The notes beneath the pieces were generated by a model, which searched no databases, was not told the origin of the DNA, and saw nothing but the letters and a program-made list of their open reading frames with translations. DNA of 52,639 nt from Candidatus Woesearchaeota archaeon (GTDB taxonomy: Archaea; Nanobdellota; Nanobdellia; Woesearchaeales; JAFGLG01), in assembly GCA_016928155.1 (NCBI GenBank), contig JAFGLG010000011.1, positions 1 to 52,639 of the forward strand, given 5' to 3'. Below are positions 14,720-21,726 of this stretch, one piece after another. Positions within the stretch are counted from its first letter, which is position 1. Every line of letters starts with the position of its first letter. Made by a program: the position numbers and the translations under genes.

Positions 14720-15286
14720 TCATTGCTTGTATTTCCTTATGTTGTCCACGATGCTCTGGCTGACATTGACCTGTTCCTGCACATCGCTTGACAATGACCT
14801 GTATCTTGCTATTTTTTCCAGGTTCTTCTCTATCGCATAAAATTCCTCTACATCCTTTGATGACCAGCTGTCGGCATATTTGAGCCTGTTGAGCTCATAC
14901 TGCGCCCCCTGGACCCATTCCTGGGGAGGCTTTGAACCCATGTCTTTGATGAATGAATAGGTCTGGGATGGTCCGGCAGTGAGTTCAGCCGGTGTCTGGT
15001 ACTGCCTTTGCTCTCCTTCGGGCGCCGGGGCCTCTGCAACTTTTTTCTCGAGATCATTCTCTGCCTCAAAGAGCCTGTCCACATCCACTCTTATCGGAGC
15101 AGGCATCTCGACTCTCTGGGTGAGCTTGGTTATCCTCTGCTCATCCTCTATCTCGCGGATTGAGTCGCTTATCAGCTTCTCTGCCTCGGTGAGCTCCTTC
15201 TTTCTTGTCTCCTCAAGCTTCCTTAGCTTCTCTATCCTCTCTCTCGGGCTGAGCTTCCGTATCTCGTCTATCTCGTCTTTTGCCAT
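14720..15286 (-). CDS. Unrecognised 188-residue coiled-coil protein
   Basis: No known family. Residues 1-60 are a strongly charged helix ('Ser-Pro-Arg-Glu-Arg-Ile-Glu-Lys-Leu-Arg-Lys-Leu-Glu-Glu') likely to form a coiled coil. A flexible Pro/Gln/Ala-rich linker follows (about 85-110), and the C-terminal half is again helical. No signal peptide or membrane segment. It sits 6 bases after the 482-residue gene and 13 bases before the TIM-barrel gene, so the three are almost certainly co-transcribed; it may be a structural or adaptor subunit of a complex with them. Confidence 0.65.
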   Translation of the reverse strand: MAKDEIDEIRKLSPRERIEKLRKLEETRKKELTEAEKLISDSIREIEDEQRITKLTQRVEMPAPIRVDVDRLFEAENDLEKKVAEAPAPEGEQRQYQTPAELTAGPSQTYSFIKDMGSKPPQEWVQGAQYELNRLKYADSWSSKDVEEFYAIEKNLEKIARYRSLSSDVQEQVNVSQSIVDNIRKYKQ

Positions 15287-15292
15287 GATTCT

Positions 15293-16741
15293 TTACCAGG
15301 ATAGCATCCCGTTGTGCTTCTTGAAGTTCTTGTAGCATTGGTAGGTCTGTGTCCTGATCGTCTTGGTGATCTTGGCTGACGCTTTGCCTTTGAGGTATTT
15401 CTGCTTTGATGATTCGGCAGGTGCATCGCTCTTCGGCGCAGGCCCTTTGAATATGGACACGAACGGGTCAAGTATCCCTCTTACTATGGTCTGTTCGACT
15501 GGCTTCTTCTCTGCTTTCTTGGCCCTGGCCTCTTCCGCTGATCCCAGATTCTCGCCTGATTCCACGAGGTATCCTCTCAGGTCCTCTCCCAGCGACTCCA
15601 TGGCTGCCTTGACTGACTGGTCTATGGAGACAAGCAGGTCCAGGTTCTCCTCATTCCTGTATTTTATGTAGTTCTTTATCTGCTTGTCTTCCCACACATA
15701 TCCTCTCCAGACTATCTCCAGCCTTCCGACATGTATCGGGCCCTTGTGGGCGTATGAATCCTTCTGGAAGTCCAGCTTCGGCTGTGACCTGAAATGGAAG
15801 TTGAGCAGTATCACCGCATTCAGCCCCTGGCTTTCCTTCCTGTGGGCGAGCAGCTCTACCTCGACGACATTTCCCTCGAATGCACCGATGAGGTCTACGC
15901 TGTTTATGTGGTCTTCGAACATGGTGAGCCTCCTGACATTCCTCAGGTATGGCTTGACCCAGCTCATGTACATGTTTATGACATCGAAATGCTGCCTGAG
16001 ATATTTCAGGGTGAATTTCCTCCTGTTCTCGAGCTCATTCTGGGTCGCTTCCCTCCATGTTATGTATGAGAAAAGCTTCCTCTTGAGGACTTCCTTTATC
16101 TTCCTGTTGAATTTCAGAGCATCGATAACTTCATTTACCTCTTTGTGGGCCTTCGGGTGGACTGAGAAGAACAGGTCTGGCAGTGTGGCGAATCCGACCT
16201 GGGATGACATGCCGTAGACTGATGCCGGGTTCTTTGTCCCGCCTTCCACAAGGTCTATCCATACCCCTTTGAGGGATATCTCTGCTGCCTCATCTCCGGT
16301 CAGGCTTCGCTTGTAGTATATCAGCTTCTCGTCGAGGACTCTCAGCTCCCTCACAAGCTGGAACAGCTCTTTTACCATCTTGCCTATCAGGCCGAGGTAG
16401 TTGCTTATCTGGCTCTGCTGGAGCTGCAGCCTCTGTTGCGCTGCTCCCCAGAATGAGCTGTGCTCTGATGCTGCATATATGTCCATGACCTTGGTCATGT
16501 AGGCGAAGTCCTGGTCATATCTCAGCTGGTGTATTATCCAGTAATAATGCTCCTCGAGTGATAGGTTGTCCTCTTCGAATATTATATTGAGCCGCCCGGC
16601 CGGCTGCGGATAGCTTGTAGGCTCTTTCTTGCCTTTCCTCGACTTCTGTATCATCTCCACATCCCCCAGTCCGAGCTCCTCGAATTTATTCTTCAGGACC
16701 TCCTGGTTCGGTATTGATGATGGCACGGGTAGCGGGCTCAT
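15293..16741 (-). CDS. Unrecognised 482-residue cytoplasmic protein
   Basis: No family recognised. It is soluble and mainly helical up to about residue 270, with a Gln-rich stretch 'Gln-Gln-Arg-Leu-Gln-Leu-Gln-Gln-Ser' near residue 105 and several Trp/Tyr-rich segments ('Glu-Glu-His-Tyr-Tyr-Trp-Ile-Ile-His'). A beta-rich part follows ('Val-Glu-Val-Glu-Leu-Leu-Ala-His', 'Ala-Val-Ile-Leu-Leu-Asn-Phe-His-Phe'). It ends in a basic tail rich in Lys and Thr that could bind nucleic acid. First gene of the operon: a TATA box at 16791-16800 and a GAGG ribosome-binding site 7 bases before the ATG. Paired with a coiled-coil protein and a TIM-barrel putative metalloenzyme downstream. Confidence 0.65.
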   Translation of the reverse strand: MSPLPVPSSIPNQEVLKNKFEELGLGDVEMIQKSRKGKKEPTSYPQPAGRLNIIFEEDNLSLEEHYYWIIHQLRYDQDFAYMTKVMDIYAASEHSSFWGAAQQRLQLQQSQISNYLGLIGKMVKELFQLVRELRVLDEKLIYYKRSLTGDEAAEISLKGVWIDLVEGGTKNPASVYGMSSQVGFATLPDLFFSVHPKAHKEVNEVIDALKFNRKIKEVLKRKLFSYITWREATQNELENRRKFTLKYLRQHFDVINMYMSWVKPYLRNVRRLTMFEDHINSVDLIGAFEGNVVEVELLAHRKESQGLNAVILLNFHFRSQPKLDFQKDSYAHKGPIHVGRLEIVWRGYVWEDKQIKNYIKYRNEENLDLLVSIDQSVKAAMESLGEDLRGYLVESGENLGSAEEARAKKAEKKPVEQTIVRGILDPFVSIFKGPAPKSDAPAESSKQKYLKGKASAKITKTIRTQTYQCYKNFKKHNGMLSW

Positions 16742-16790
16742 TTTTCCTCTTTTTTTCCTTGTTTGGTATGTCTGTCTTCAGTTTCTGTGT

Positions 16791-16800
16791 ATTTAAATAT
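16791..16800 (-). promoter_or_regulatory. TATA box of the 482/188/705 operon
   Basis: On the minus strand ATATTTAAAT lies 54 bases before the ATG, giving a leader of about 25-30 bases that includes a GAGG ribosome-binding site. This is one of the few genes here with a leadered transcript. Confidence 0.5.
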
Positions 16801-16865
16801 TTGCGCTGTTTTTCACACGCAAAGCCTGTTGATTACTGCAAAGTGAAAATTATTCCTGTTTTTTC

Positions 16866-16950
16866 TGGTTATTCTGCGTAATGGTTATTCTGTGTACTCT
16901 GGTTATTCTTTGTATTGAATATTCTTTGTATTGAATATTATTTTTATTGT
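16866..16950. repeat. Degenerate tandem repeat downstream of yhbY
   Basis: About five copies of a 16-19 base unit resembling TGGTTATTCTKTGTATTGA follow each other in the gap between the yhbY-type gene and the divergent operon (clear copies begin near 16866, 16882, 16900 and 16919; a last one overlaps the gene's end). On the minus strand the unit is A-rich, so it is not a U-run terminator. Probably slipped-strand sequence. Confidence 0.55.
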
Positions 16951-17214
16951 TTATTCTTTGTATATCAGCACTGTGAAACCGACTCTCTGGACAAGCTGTG
17001 CTCCTGTCTTTGCGCAGATCTCATCTGCCATCATGTCCTTGATCCCGGTGCCCTTGTCTTCGATGAGCGCCTTCAGCATCTTGATCTTGACCAGCTTCCT
17101 CTTCTGCAGGTGCTTCTTTATCTCTATTACCTGCATATCTGTAAGCCCGTTCTTGCCTATCCGGACTATAGGCTTGAGAGTCTGGCCTTTTGATTTGAGC
17201 TCTTTGATATCCAT
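16951..17214 (-). CDS. yhbY: YhbY/CRM-domain RNA-binding protein
   Basis: An 87-residue single CRM (CRS1-YhbY) domain. The family start 'Leu-Lys-Ser-Lys-Gly-Gln-Thr-Leu-Lys-Pro-Ile-Val-Arg-Ile-Gly-Lys-Asn-Gly-Leu-Thr' contains the conserved 'Gly-Lys-x-Gly' loop. The C-terminal strand 'Gly-Ala-Gln-Leu-Val-Gln-Arg-Val-Gly' matches the usual 'Gly-...-Gln-x-Ile-Gly' end. Such proteins associate with pre-50S ribosomes. It follows the NFACT-R and GNAT genes on the same strand after 62 bases, so it may belong to a translation-related tail of the pilus operon. Confidence 0.85.
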   Translation of the reverse strand: MDIKELKSKGQTLKPIVRIGKNGLTDMQVIEIKKHLQKRKLVKIKMLKALIEDKGTGIKDMMADEICAKTGAQLVQRVGFTVLIYKE

Positions 17215-17276
17215 TTTTCATCTGCACCTTTGCCATGATGATGTTATTTTTGTGTGAAGAGGCATGGGTCTGGCCT

Positions 17277-17765
17277 TCATAATATCATCCTGTATTCGTC
17301 TATGTAATCCTCGAATCCCTGGGATTTCCAGAATTCCTTTGATGGGTTGTTGCCTGTGTATATCATCACTTTCACCCACTTTATTTTCTTCTTCTTGAAC
17401 CAGTCCAATATCGCATTTGACAGCTCTGTGCCTGTGCCTGTCCCCCGGTATGCCCCTTTTACATATAGGTCCCCGATTATGCCCATCCTCCTGAGCTTGA
17501 ATATCGGCGGCGTGCTCTCCACCCATCCGCTGACGAAACCTATGACCCTCCTGTCTGCCTCAGCGACATAGAACTTGAAATCCTTGTTGAAGAAGCTCAT
17601 CTTGTTGTATATGTTGTCGTACATCCTCGCTTTCCTGTCTTTCGCGAGCAGGTTGTCTATCCTCGACTCGTACTTGAACAGCTCTGATTTCAGCTTTATT
17701 ATCATGCTGAGGTCATTTTTGTCTGCTTCGCGTATGCTTAGTTCCGCTCTTCCCATTGGTCTCAT
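17277..17765 (-). CDS. GNAT family N-acetyltransferase
   Basis: A 162-residue acetyl-CoA-dependent acetyltransferase. Motif A is 'Gly-Asp-Leu-Tyr-Val-Lys-Gly-Ala-Tyr-Arg-Gly-Thr-Gly-Thr-Gly' (the R-G-x-G-x-G acetyl-CoA loop, about residues 98-112), followed by the helix 'Leu-Ser-Asn-Ala-Ile-Leu-Asp-Trp' and motif B 'Tyr-Thr-Gly-Asn-Asn-Pro-Ser-Lys-Glu-Phe-Trp-Lys-Ser-Gln-Gly-Phe', typical of RimI-like enzymes acting on proteins or small molecules. The substrate is unknown. Its ATG overlaps the stop of the NFACT-R gene (ATGA), which hints at a ribosome- or RNA-linked role. A second in-frame ATG lies three codons in. Confidence 0.8.
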   Translation of the reverse strand: MRPMGRAELSIREADKNDLSMIIKLKSELFKYESRIDNLLAKDRKARMYDNIYNKMSFFNKDFKFYVAEADRRVIGFVSGWVESTPPIFKLRRMGIIGDLYVKGAYRGTGTGTELSNAILDWFKKKKIKWVKVMIYTGNNPSKEFWKSQGFEDYIDEYRMIL

Positions 17766-18568
17766 CTCACATCGCAGCTTCCTGGAGGCAGTGCCCTTAT
17801 GATCTCGTCAAGGTCTCCGCCGATCCTCTTCTTTATTATCTTGGCTGCATCGCTTGGTTTCATGCCACCCTGGATGATGTGCACCTGACTATCGCAGTAT
17901 CTTGACACCTGCCCCATCCTGCCGGAGATTATCTTCCCCTTGAATTCACCTATATCCTCATCAGCAAGCTTGCCCTTGCTTATCACGCCGATGAAGCATT
18001 CCAGGCTCGCATTCACATTCTGCCTTTTGCCGTAGACCATGAAGCTTCCTTTGCTCATGTATTCGCCTGCTTTCGCTTCCTTGGTGACCTGGCTTGGCGC
18101 CACATGGAACACTTCCAGGCTCCCGAGCCCCATCCTCCATGCCCTTGAGTTTGTGGCTGTGAATGCGGCTGCCTCGGCTATGGATGGCTCTGATGCCTTT
18201 TTCTTGTGGGTCTTTATGACAGTGAACGGGCTTCCTGAGAGCGACGCGTGGAAGACGACATCATCTGGTTCTGTGTGCTTCTTTATCAGGATCTCGTTTG
18301 TGGTTGCATCCCTTCCTGCGATTATGAGGTATCCGTCTGTGGTCAGGCTCCACCTGAATTTCTCGAACCACTTCCTCTCTGTCTTCAGGACCTTTCTGCC
18401 CATCTCTTTCTTCTCCTGCTCCTTCTTCTCCTCGGTCTTGTATCTTCCCTCGAATTTCCTGATGGCCTCTTCAGCGCCTGCGATCTTCTTCTTTGATTTC
18501 TTTGCCTTCTCAAAATATGCTGTTGCGTTCTCTTCCACTGTTTTGGTGATATCTAGTGTTATTTTCAT
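17762..18568 (-). CDS. Stand-alone NFACT-R (DUF814) RNA-binding protein
   Basis: A 268-residue protein that corresponds to only the C-terminal half of RqcH/NEMF/Tae2-type ribosome quality-control factors. A short coiled coil (about residues 18-55) leads into NFACT-R: 'Trp-Phe-Glu-Lys-Phe-Arg-Trp', 'Gly-Tyr-Leu-Ile-Ile-Ala-Gly-Arg-Asp-Ala-Thr-Thr-Asn-Glu' and 'Val-Val-Phe-His-Ala-Ser', all matching the family. The NFACT-N and HhH domains that bind tRNA and drive C-terminal tailing are missing. The frame is open 82 codons further upstream, but that stretch is low-complexity His-rich shadow of the neighbouring gene. The ATG at 18568 begins a natural protein, so I use it. Either another gene elsewhere supplies NFACT-N, or this is a separate RNA/ribosome-binding factor. 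Confidence 0.8.
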   Translation of the reverse strand: MKITLDITKTVEENATAYFEKAKKSKKKIAGAEEAIRKFEGRYKTEEKKEQEKKEMGRKVLKTERKWFEKFRWSLTTDGYLIIAGRDATTNEILIKKHTEPDDVVFHASLSGSPFTVIKTHKKKASEPSIAEAAAFTATNSRAWRMGLGSLEVFHVAPSQVTKEAKAGEYMSKGSFMVYGKRQNVNASLECFIGVISKGKLADEDIGEFKGKIISGRMGQVSRYCDSQVHIIQGGMKPSDAAKIIKKRIGGDLDEIIRALPPGSCDVR

Positions 18569-18639
18569 TTTAGGAGCTGGAGTGATCTGCGGATCTTGGG
18601 CAATCAGCCCGGGATCATGATGGTCTATATGATGATGGA

Positions 18640-19554
18640 TTACAGTATCCCCTGTGATATGCTGATGGTCACGAATGCCACTGTCATGAGCACCAGCGAG
18701 TGCTTGAGCCCGGATGCGAACTCTCCCTCCGCCATCTTGCCCAGGACTATGCCTGCAAAGAATCCCTGTATGAGTGATATCATCATGAGTATCCCGTATA
18801 GGCTCATGCCCCATGCGACCACAGATGAGATGAATGCTGTCGGTGTGGTGAGTTCTATGGAGACTTTCTGCGTCAGCGAGCTGGAGGCTGCAACACCTTC
18901 GAAGCCTTCTCCTCCAGCCACAAAACCTAACCCTTCCCCGCCCATTATGGCAGGTATCACGATGTTCTGGACCACTATCATGGTGGCAAGGAATACGAAG
19001 AATATTATGTAGCTCTGCACTATCTGGCTCTGCACTGTGGCTTTTCGCCTGTCTTTTATCTCTTTTATCTTGAGGAGAGATTCTGTTATGGTGTTGAGGA
19101 CATCCTCCATGTTTCCGCCGGATTCCTCTGCCTCGATGACTGTGGATATCGCCCTCTTGATCACAGTGCTCCTTGTTGAATTGGAGAACCTGATCAATGA
19201 ATCATGTACTGAAAGCCCCCATTCTATCTGGTTTGCCATCTTCCTTATGTATGGCGTCAGTTTTCCGTAATCCCTCTTGGAGATGTGAGTGATGGCTTTT
19301 GAGAAGGGCATGCCTGACTTGACAGCTGCCACGAGGTTCCTTACGAAGTCAGGGAAGCTCCTCTCGACATCCTTCAGCCTCTGCTTCTCGACGAAATAGT
19401 CCAGCCATTTCAGAGACCATGCCAACAAGAATGATATCACTATGATGGGCAGGAACCAGGGCGTGTCATACAGGAAGAGGAAGTCCATGAGTATCAGGGC
19501 CATGGCTATTATTATCATCACGATGTACTTTTTCTTCATCTCTTCTTTCGGCAT
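18640..19554 (-). CDS. Type II secretion F-domain pilus platform protein (TadC/FlaJ-like)
   Basis: A 304-residue inner-membrane protein of the GspF/TadC/FlaJ superfamily, the integral membrane platform on which the ATPase drives pilus assembly. Two N-terminal helices are followed by the cytoplasmic T2SSF four-helix domain ('Phe-Pro-Asp-Phe-Val-Arg-Asn-Leu-Val-Ala-Ala-Val-Lys-Ser-Gly-Met-Pro', then 'Glu-Ala-Glu-Glu-Ser-Gly-Gly-Asn'). Three more helices follow, separated by a 45-residue Gly-rich outer loop. The start is taken as ATG 19554: an AGGTG sequence lies 8-9 bases before it, overlapping the stop of the 628-residue partner. A GTG three codons upstream is possible. The two T2SSF proteins would form the TadB/TadC pair. 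Confidence 0.8.
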   Translation of the reverse strand: MPKEEMKKKYIVMIIIAMALILMDFLFLYDTPWFLPIIVISFLLAWSLKWLDYFVEKQRLKDVERSFPDFVRNLVAAVKSGMPFSKAITHISKRDYGKLTPYIRKMANQIEWGLSVHDSLIRFSNSTRSTVIKRAISTVIEAEESGGNMEDVLNTITESLLKIKEIKDRRKATVQSQIVQSYIIFFVFLATMIVVQNIVIPAIMGGEGLGFVAGGEGFEGVAASSSLTQKVSIELTTPTAFISSVVAWGMSLYGILMMISLIQGFFAGIVLGKMAEGEFASGLKHSLVLMTVAFVTISISQGIL

Positions 19555-19555
19555 A

Positions 19556-21442
19556 TTAGACACCTGGTTGGCTTAGTGAGAAGAATACGATGAACATGAG
19601 ATTCAGCACTGGTATGAGCACATAGGTCCCGAGAGCTATCATCACATTGGCATCGAAGCCTAGCACCTTCCCTCCGAGCATGCTCACCAGCGTGAGTGTG
19701 ACGATGAAGAAGAGCGGTGCTGCCAGCAGTATCCCTGTGTATATGTCTGAGGCAGTCGAGATTATCTCGTTGTATTTCTGCCTTGTTATCTCATAGTTTG
19801 TCATCTGCTCCTCTGATTCCTGCCTGAGGTAGTTCAGTATGTCTCCTCCTGACTCTATCGTGCTCACGAATCCTTCGAAGAATTCCCTGAGTGCCCTGCT
19901 TGGCGTTGTGGAGCTGACTGATTTCATTGCTGTGAGCAGGTCATAGCCGAGCAGGTCTGTGAATTCCACGATCTTTGAGAACTCCACGCTTATCTCGCCG
20001 TATTCCTCGCTCTCTGAGATTAGCCTGAACATCCTTATCGGGGGCACGCCTGATGTGGCCACAGCGCTTACGTGGTTGATTGCAAACGGGAGGTTCTTCT
20101 CTATATTGTGCCTTCTCCCCTTGAGCTTGATTCCTGGGTATGCGTAGAAGCTGAAGAACACTATCCCAGTGGTCAGTATCGTCATCACCACAGACTTGAC
20201 CAGTATCATGAGAGGGTTGTTGCCTGTGATCGTGAATAGGAAAGAATATGCTGGGACTGAGATGATGAAGGAGAGTGTGGATAAGAATATCATTATGTTC
20301 GTGTATGTGTTGGACAGTATGTTCATGTTGGAGAGCCTTATTGAGCTGTAGAGGTTCCTGAATGTGTCAGGGAAATTCTCCAGGAGGTATGATGTTATCT
20401 TCTTGATGGTTATTGTGGAGATGTAGCCGAGTTTCGAGGGCTGGTGTATCTTGAGCAGCTCCTTGTTCTCTATCACATGCTCTATCTGCCTGGCCTCTTC
20501 GAGTATGAGCGTGTCCTTCAGCCCGTAGTCCTCGATCTCCAGCTTCTCTTCAGGCAGCCAGGACTTGAACTCTTCTTCTCCTTTTCCCTGCTTCTTCTTC
20601 GAGATGAACTTCTTGAGGATATACCTGAAGTAGGATCTGTCCCAGAGGGTCCCGAAGAGAGTGACCTGATCGGGTTTGGAGTATTCTGTGTTCTTTGGCA
20701 TTGAGGCGTAATGTGCGGCCTTCTCAGGATCAGGTGTCCTTGCCTTCTCCAGTATCTTCCTTGCTGCGCTGTCCTTGTGCACATAGACCGGCTCTTCTTC
20801 TTCTGAATGGACTGCCACATAATCCCTGATTTTTTGCGGGGCAGCCGCAGGCCTTTCATGGATCTCTTCCCTTTTCACAATGCGCTTTATCTTTTCGAAT
20901 GTCTTGGGAGCGACCTTCACTTCAGCCTCTGCCTTGTGCGGCTTGGGCTCCTCTGATTTAGGCATCCTCTCCCTGGAGAAGACCGGTTTCTGGAAGACTG
21001 TCCTCTTTGTAGGCTTCCTTGCAGGCTCATGTTTCTTGATCTCGCTCAGTGGCACCTCTTTCAGAGGCCCGGTGAGCTGTTTCCCTCTCATGACGACTGG
21101 TGCCGGCAGCTTGGACATTATCTCCTCTGATTCCTTGCTTATCCCGGCCTCCATCATATCCTTCGATACCATGTAAGCCATCTGTGAGTTCAGCGCCCTG
21201 GCTTCTGCTATCAGGGAGTTTATGGTCGAGGTATAGTATCCCTGCCAGTATCTCTTCGGATTCCCCCTTAGGAGGTGCTTGAGCCTGAACGTGTATGTCT
21301 CATGGTCTATGGATTTTTCCTGATACTCATTGAATATCCTCTTCTGCTCGAGCTCTATCCTGTTCCTGAGAGTCATGTGCTGCTCTATCTCGTCTGACAG
21401 TTCCAGTATCCTGCGCGCAATCTCTCTTAGGTCATTGTTCAT
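19556..21442 (-). CDS. Type II secretion F-domain platform protein with long charged N-terminal region (TadB/FlaJ-like)
   Basis: A 628-residue protein. Residues 1 to about 370 are soluble: a helical region, then a Lys/Glu/Pro-rich linker (about 130-230) and a further helical segment. From about 380 on come two membrane helices, the T2SSF domain ('Asn-Leu-Pro-Phe-Ala-Ile-Asn-His-Val-Ser-Ala-Val-Ala-Thr-Ser-Gly-Val-Pro-Pro' and 'Thr-Ile-Glu-Ser-Gly-Gly-Asp') and three C-terminal helices. Archaeal FlaJ/PilC proteins have two such domains in one chain; here they are split across two genes, as in Tad systems, but with an unusually long cytoplasmic extension likely to contact the ATPase. Sits immediately upstream of the second T2SSF gene and 95 bases after the 59-residue gene. 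Confidence 0.8.
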   Translation of the reverse strand: MNNDLREIARRILELSDEIEQHMTLRNRIELEQKRIFNEYQEKSIDHETYTFRLKHLLRGNPKRYWQGYYTSTINSLIAEARALNSQMAYMVSKDMMEAGISKESEEIMSKLPAPVVMRGKQLTGPLKEVPLSEIKKHEPARKPTKRTVFQKPVFSRERMPKSEEPKPHKAEAEVKVAPKTFEKIKRIVKREEIHERPAAAPQKIRDYVAVHSEEEEPVYVHKDSAARKILEKARTPDPEKAAHYASMPKNTEYSKPDQVTLFGTLWDRSYFRYILKKFISKKKQGKGEEEFKSWLPEEKLEIEDYGLKDTLILEEARQIEHVIENKELLKIHQPSKLGYISTITIKKITSYLLENFPDTFRNLYSSIRLSNMNILSNTYTNIMIFLSTLSFIISVPAYSFLFTITGNNPLMILVKSVVMTILTTGIVFFSFYAYPGIKLKGRRHNIEKNLPFAINHVSAVATSGVPPIRMFRLISESEEYGEISVEFSKIVEFTDLLGYDLLTAMKSVSSTTPSRALREFFEGFVSTIESGGDILNYLRQESEEQMTNYEITRQKYNEIISTASDIYTGILLAAPLFFIVTLTLVSMLGGKVLGFDANVMIALGTYVLIPVLNLMFIVFFSLSQPGV

Positions 21443-21480
21443 GGTATCATTCGTGTCCTGTTGTGGTTATCTTCTTTTTT

Positions 21481-21530
21481 AATGGTCTTCTGCAATGGTC
21501 TTCCGCAATGGTCTTTTGCGATGGTCTTCC
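21481..21530. repeat. 13-base tandem repeat in pilus operon
   Basis: Nearly four copies of AATGGTCTTCYGC follow each other (from 21481, 21494, 21507 and 21520) between the stop of the 59-residue gene and the start of the 628-residue platform gene. In the mRNA this is a purine-rich repeat just upstream of the start codon, so copy number changes could alter spacing and translation of the platform protein. Confidence 0.75.
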
Positions 21531-21537
21531 CATCTTA

Positions 21538-21717
21538 TTATCTTATCATTCTTTTGAGATTGATCTCGTTCTCGTATATTATCCTGAGCAGCTTGTCCTT
21601 AGCGAACCTTATTTTCGCATGTGTCGGCAGGCTTGAATCACGCGGTGATTTCTCAAGTATGTCTAGAAGTCTCATGACCTGCTGTGTATTCTGCCGTATT
21701 TTTTCCAGATGTGCCAT
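21538..21717 (-). CDS. Small basic 59-residue protein of the pilus operon
   Basis: A short reading frame between the ATPase and the platform genes, 9 bases after the ATPase stop. The protein (starts Met-Ala-His-Leu-Glu-Lys-Ile-Arg) is helical and basic, with two amphipathic helices joined by a Ser/Pro turn (Lys-Ser-Pro-Arg-Asp-Ser-Ser-Leu-Pro), ending Lys-Arg-Met-Ile-Arg. No membrane segment and no known family. Position and tight spacing suggest a cytoplasmic accessory of the ATPase-platform complex. Confidence 0.6.
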   Translation of the reverse strand: MAHLEKIRQNTQQVMRLLDILEKSPRDSSLPTHAKIRFAKDKLLRIIYENEINLKRMIR

Positions 21718-21726
21718 GATAACACG

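Noticed and set aside
12092-16217. Numerous plus-strand frames opposite the ligase and three-gene operon
   Set aside because: Ser/Leu/Cys-rich products typical of antisense frames over high-GC third positions; the minus-strand genes are tightly packed and coherent.
17762-18814. Longer NFACT-R protein starting at 18814
   Set aside because: The extra 82 residues are His/Gly/Arg-rich and lie antiparallel in another frame over the well-supported T2SSF gene; the natural domain start is at 18568.
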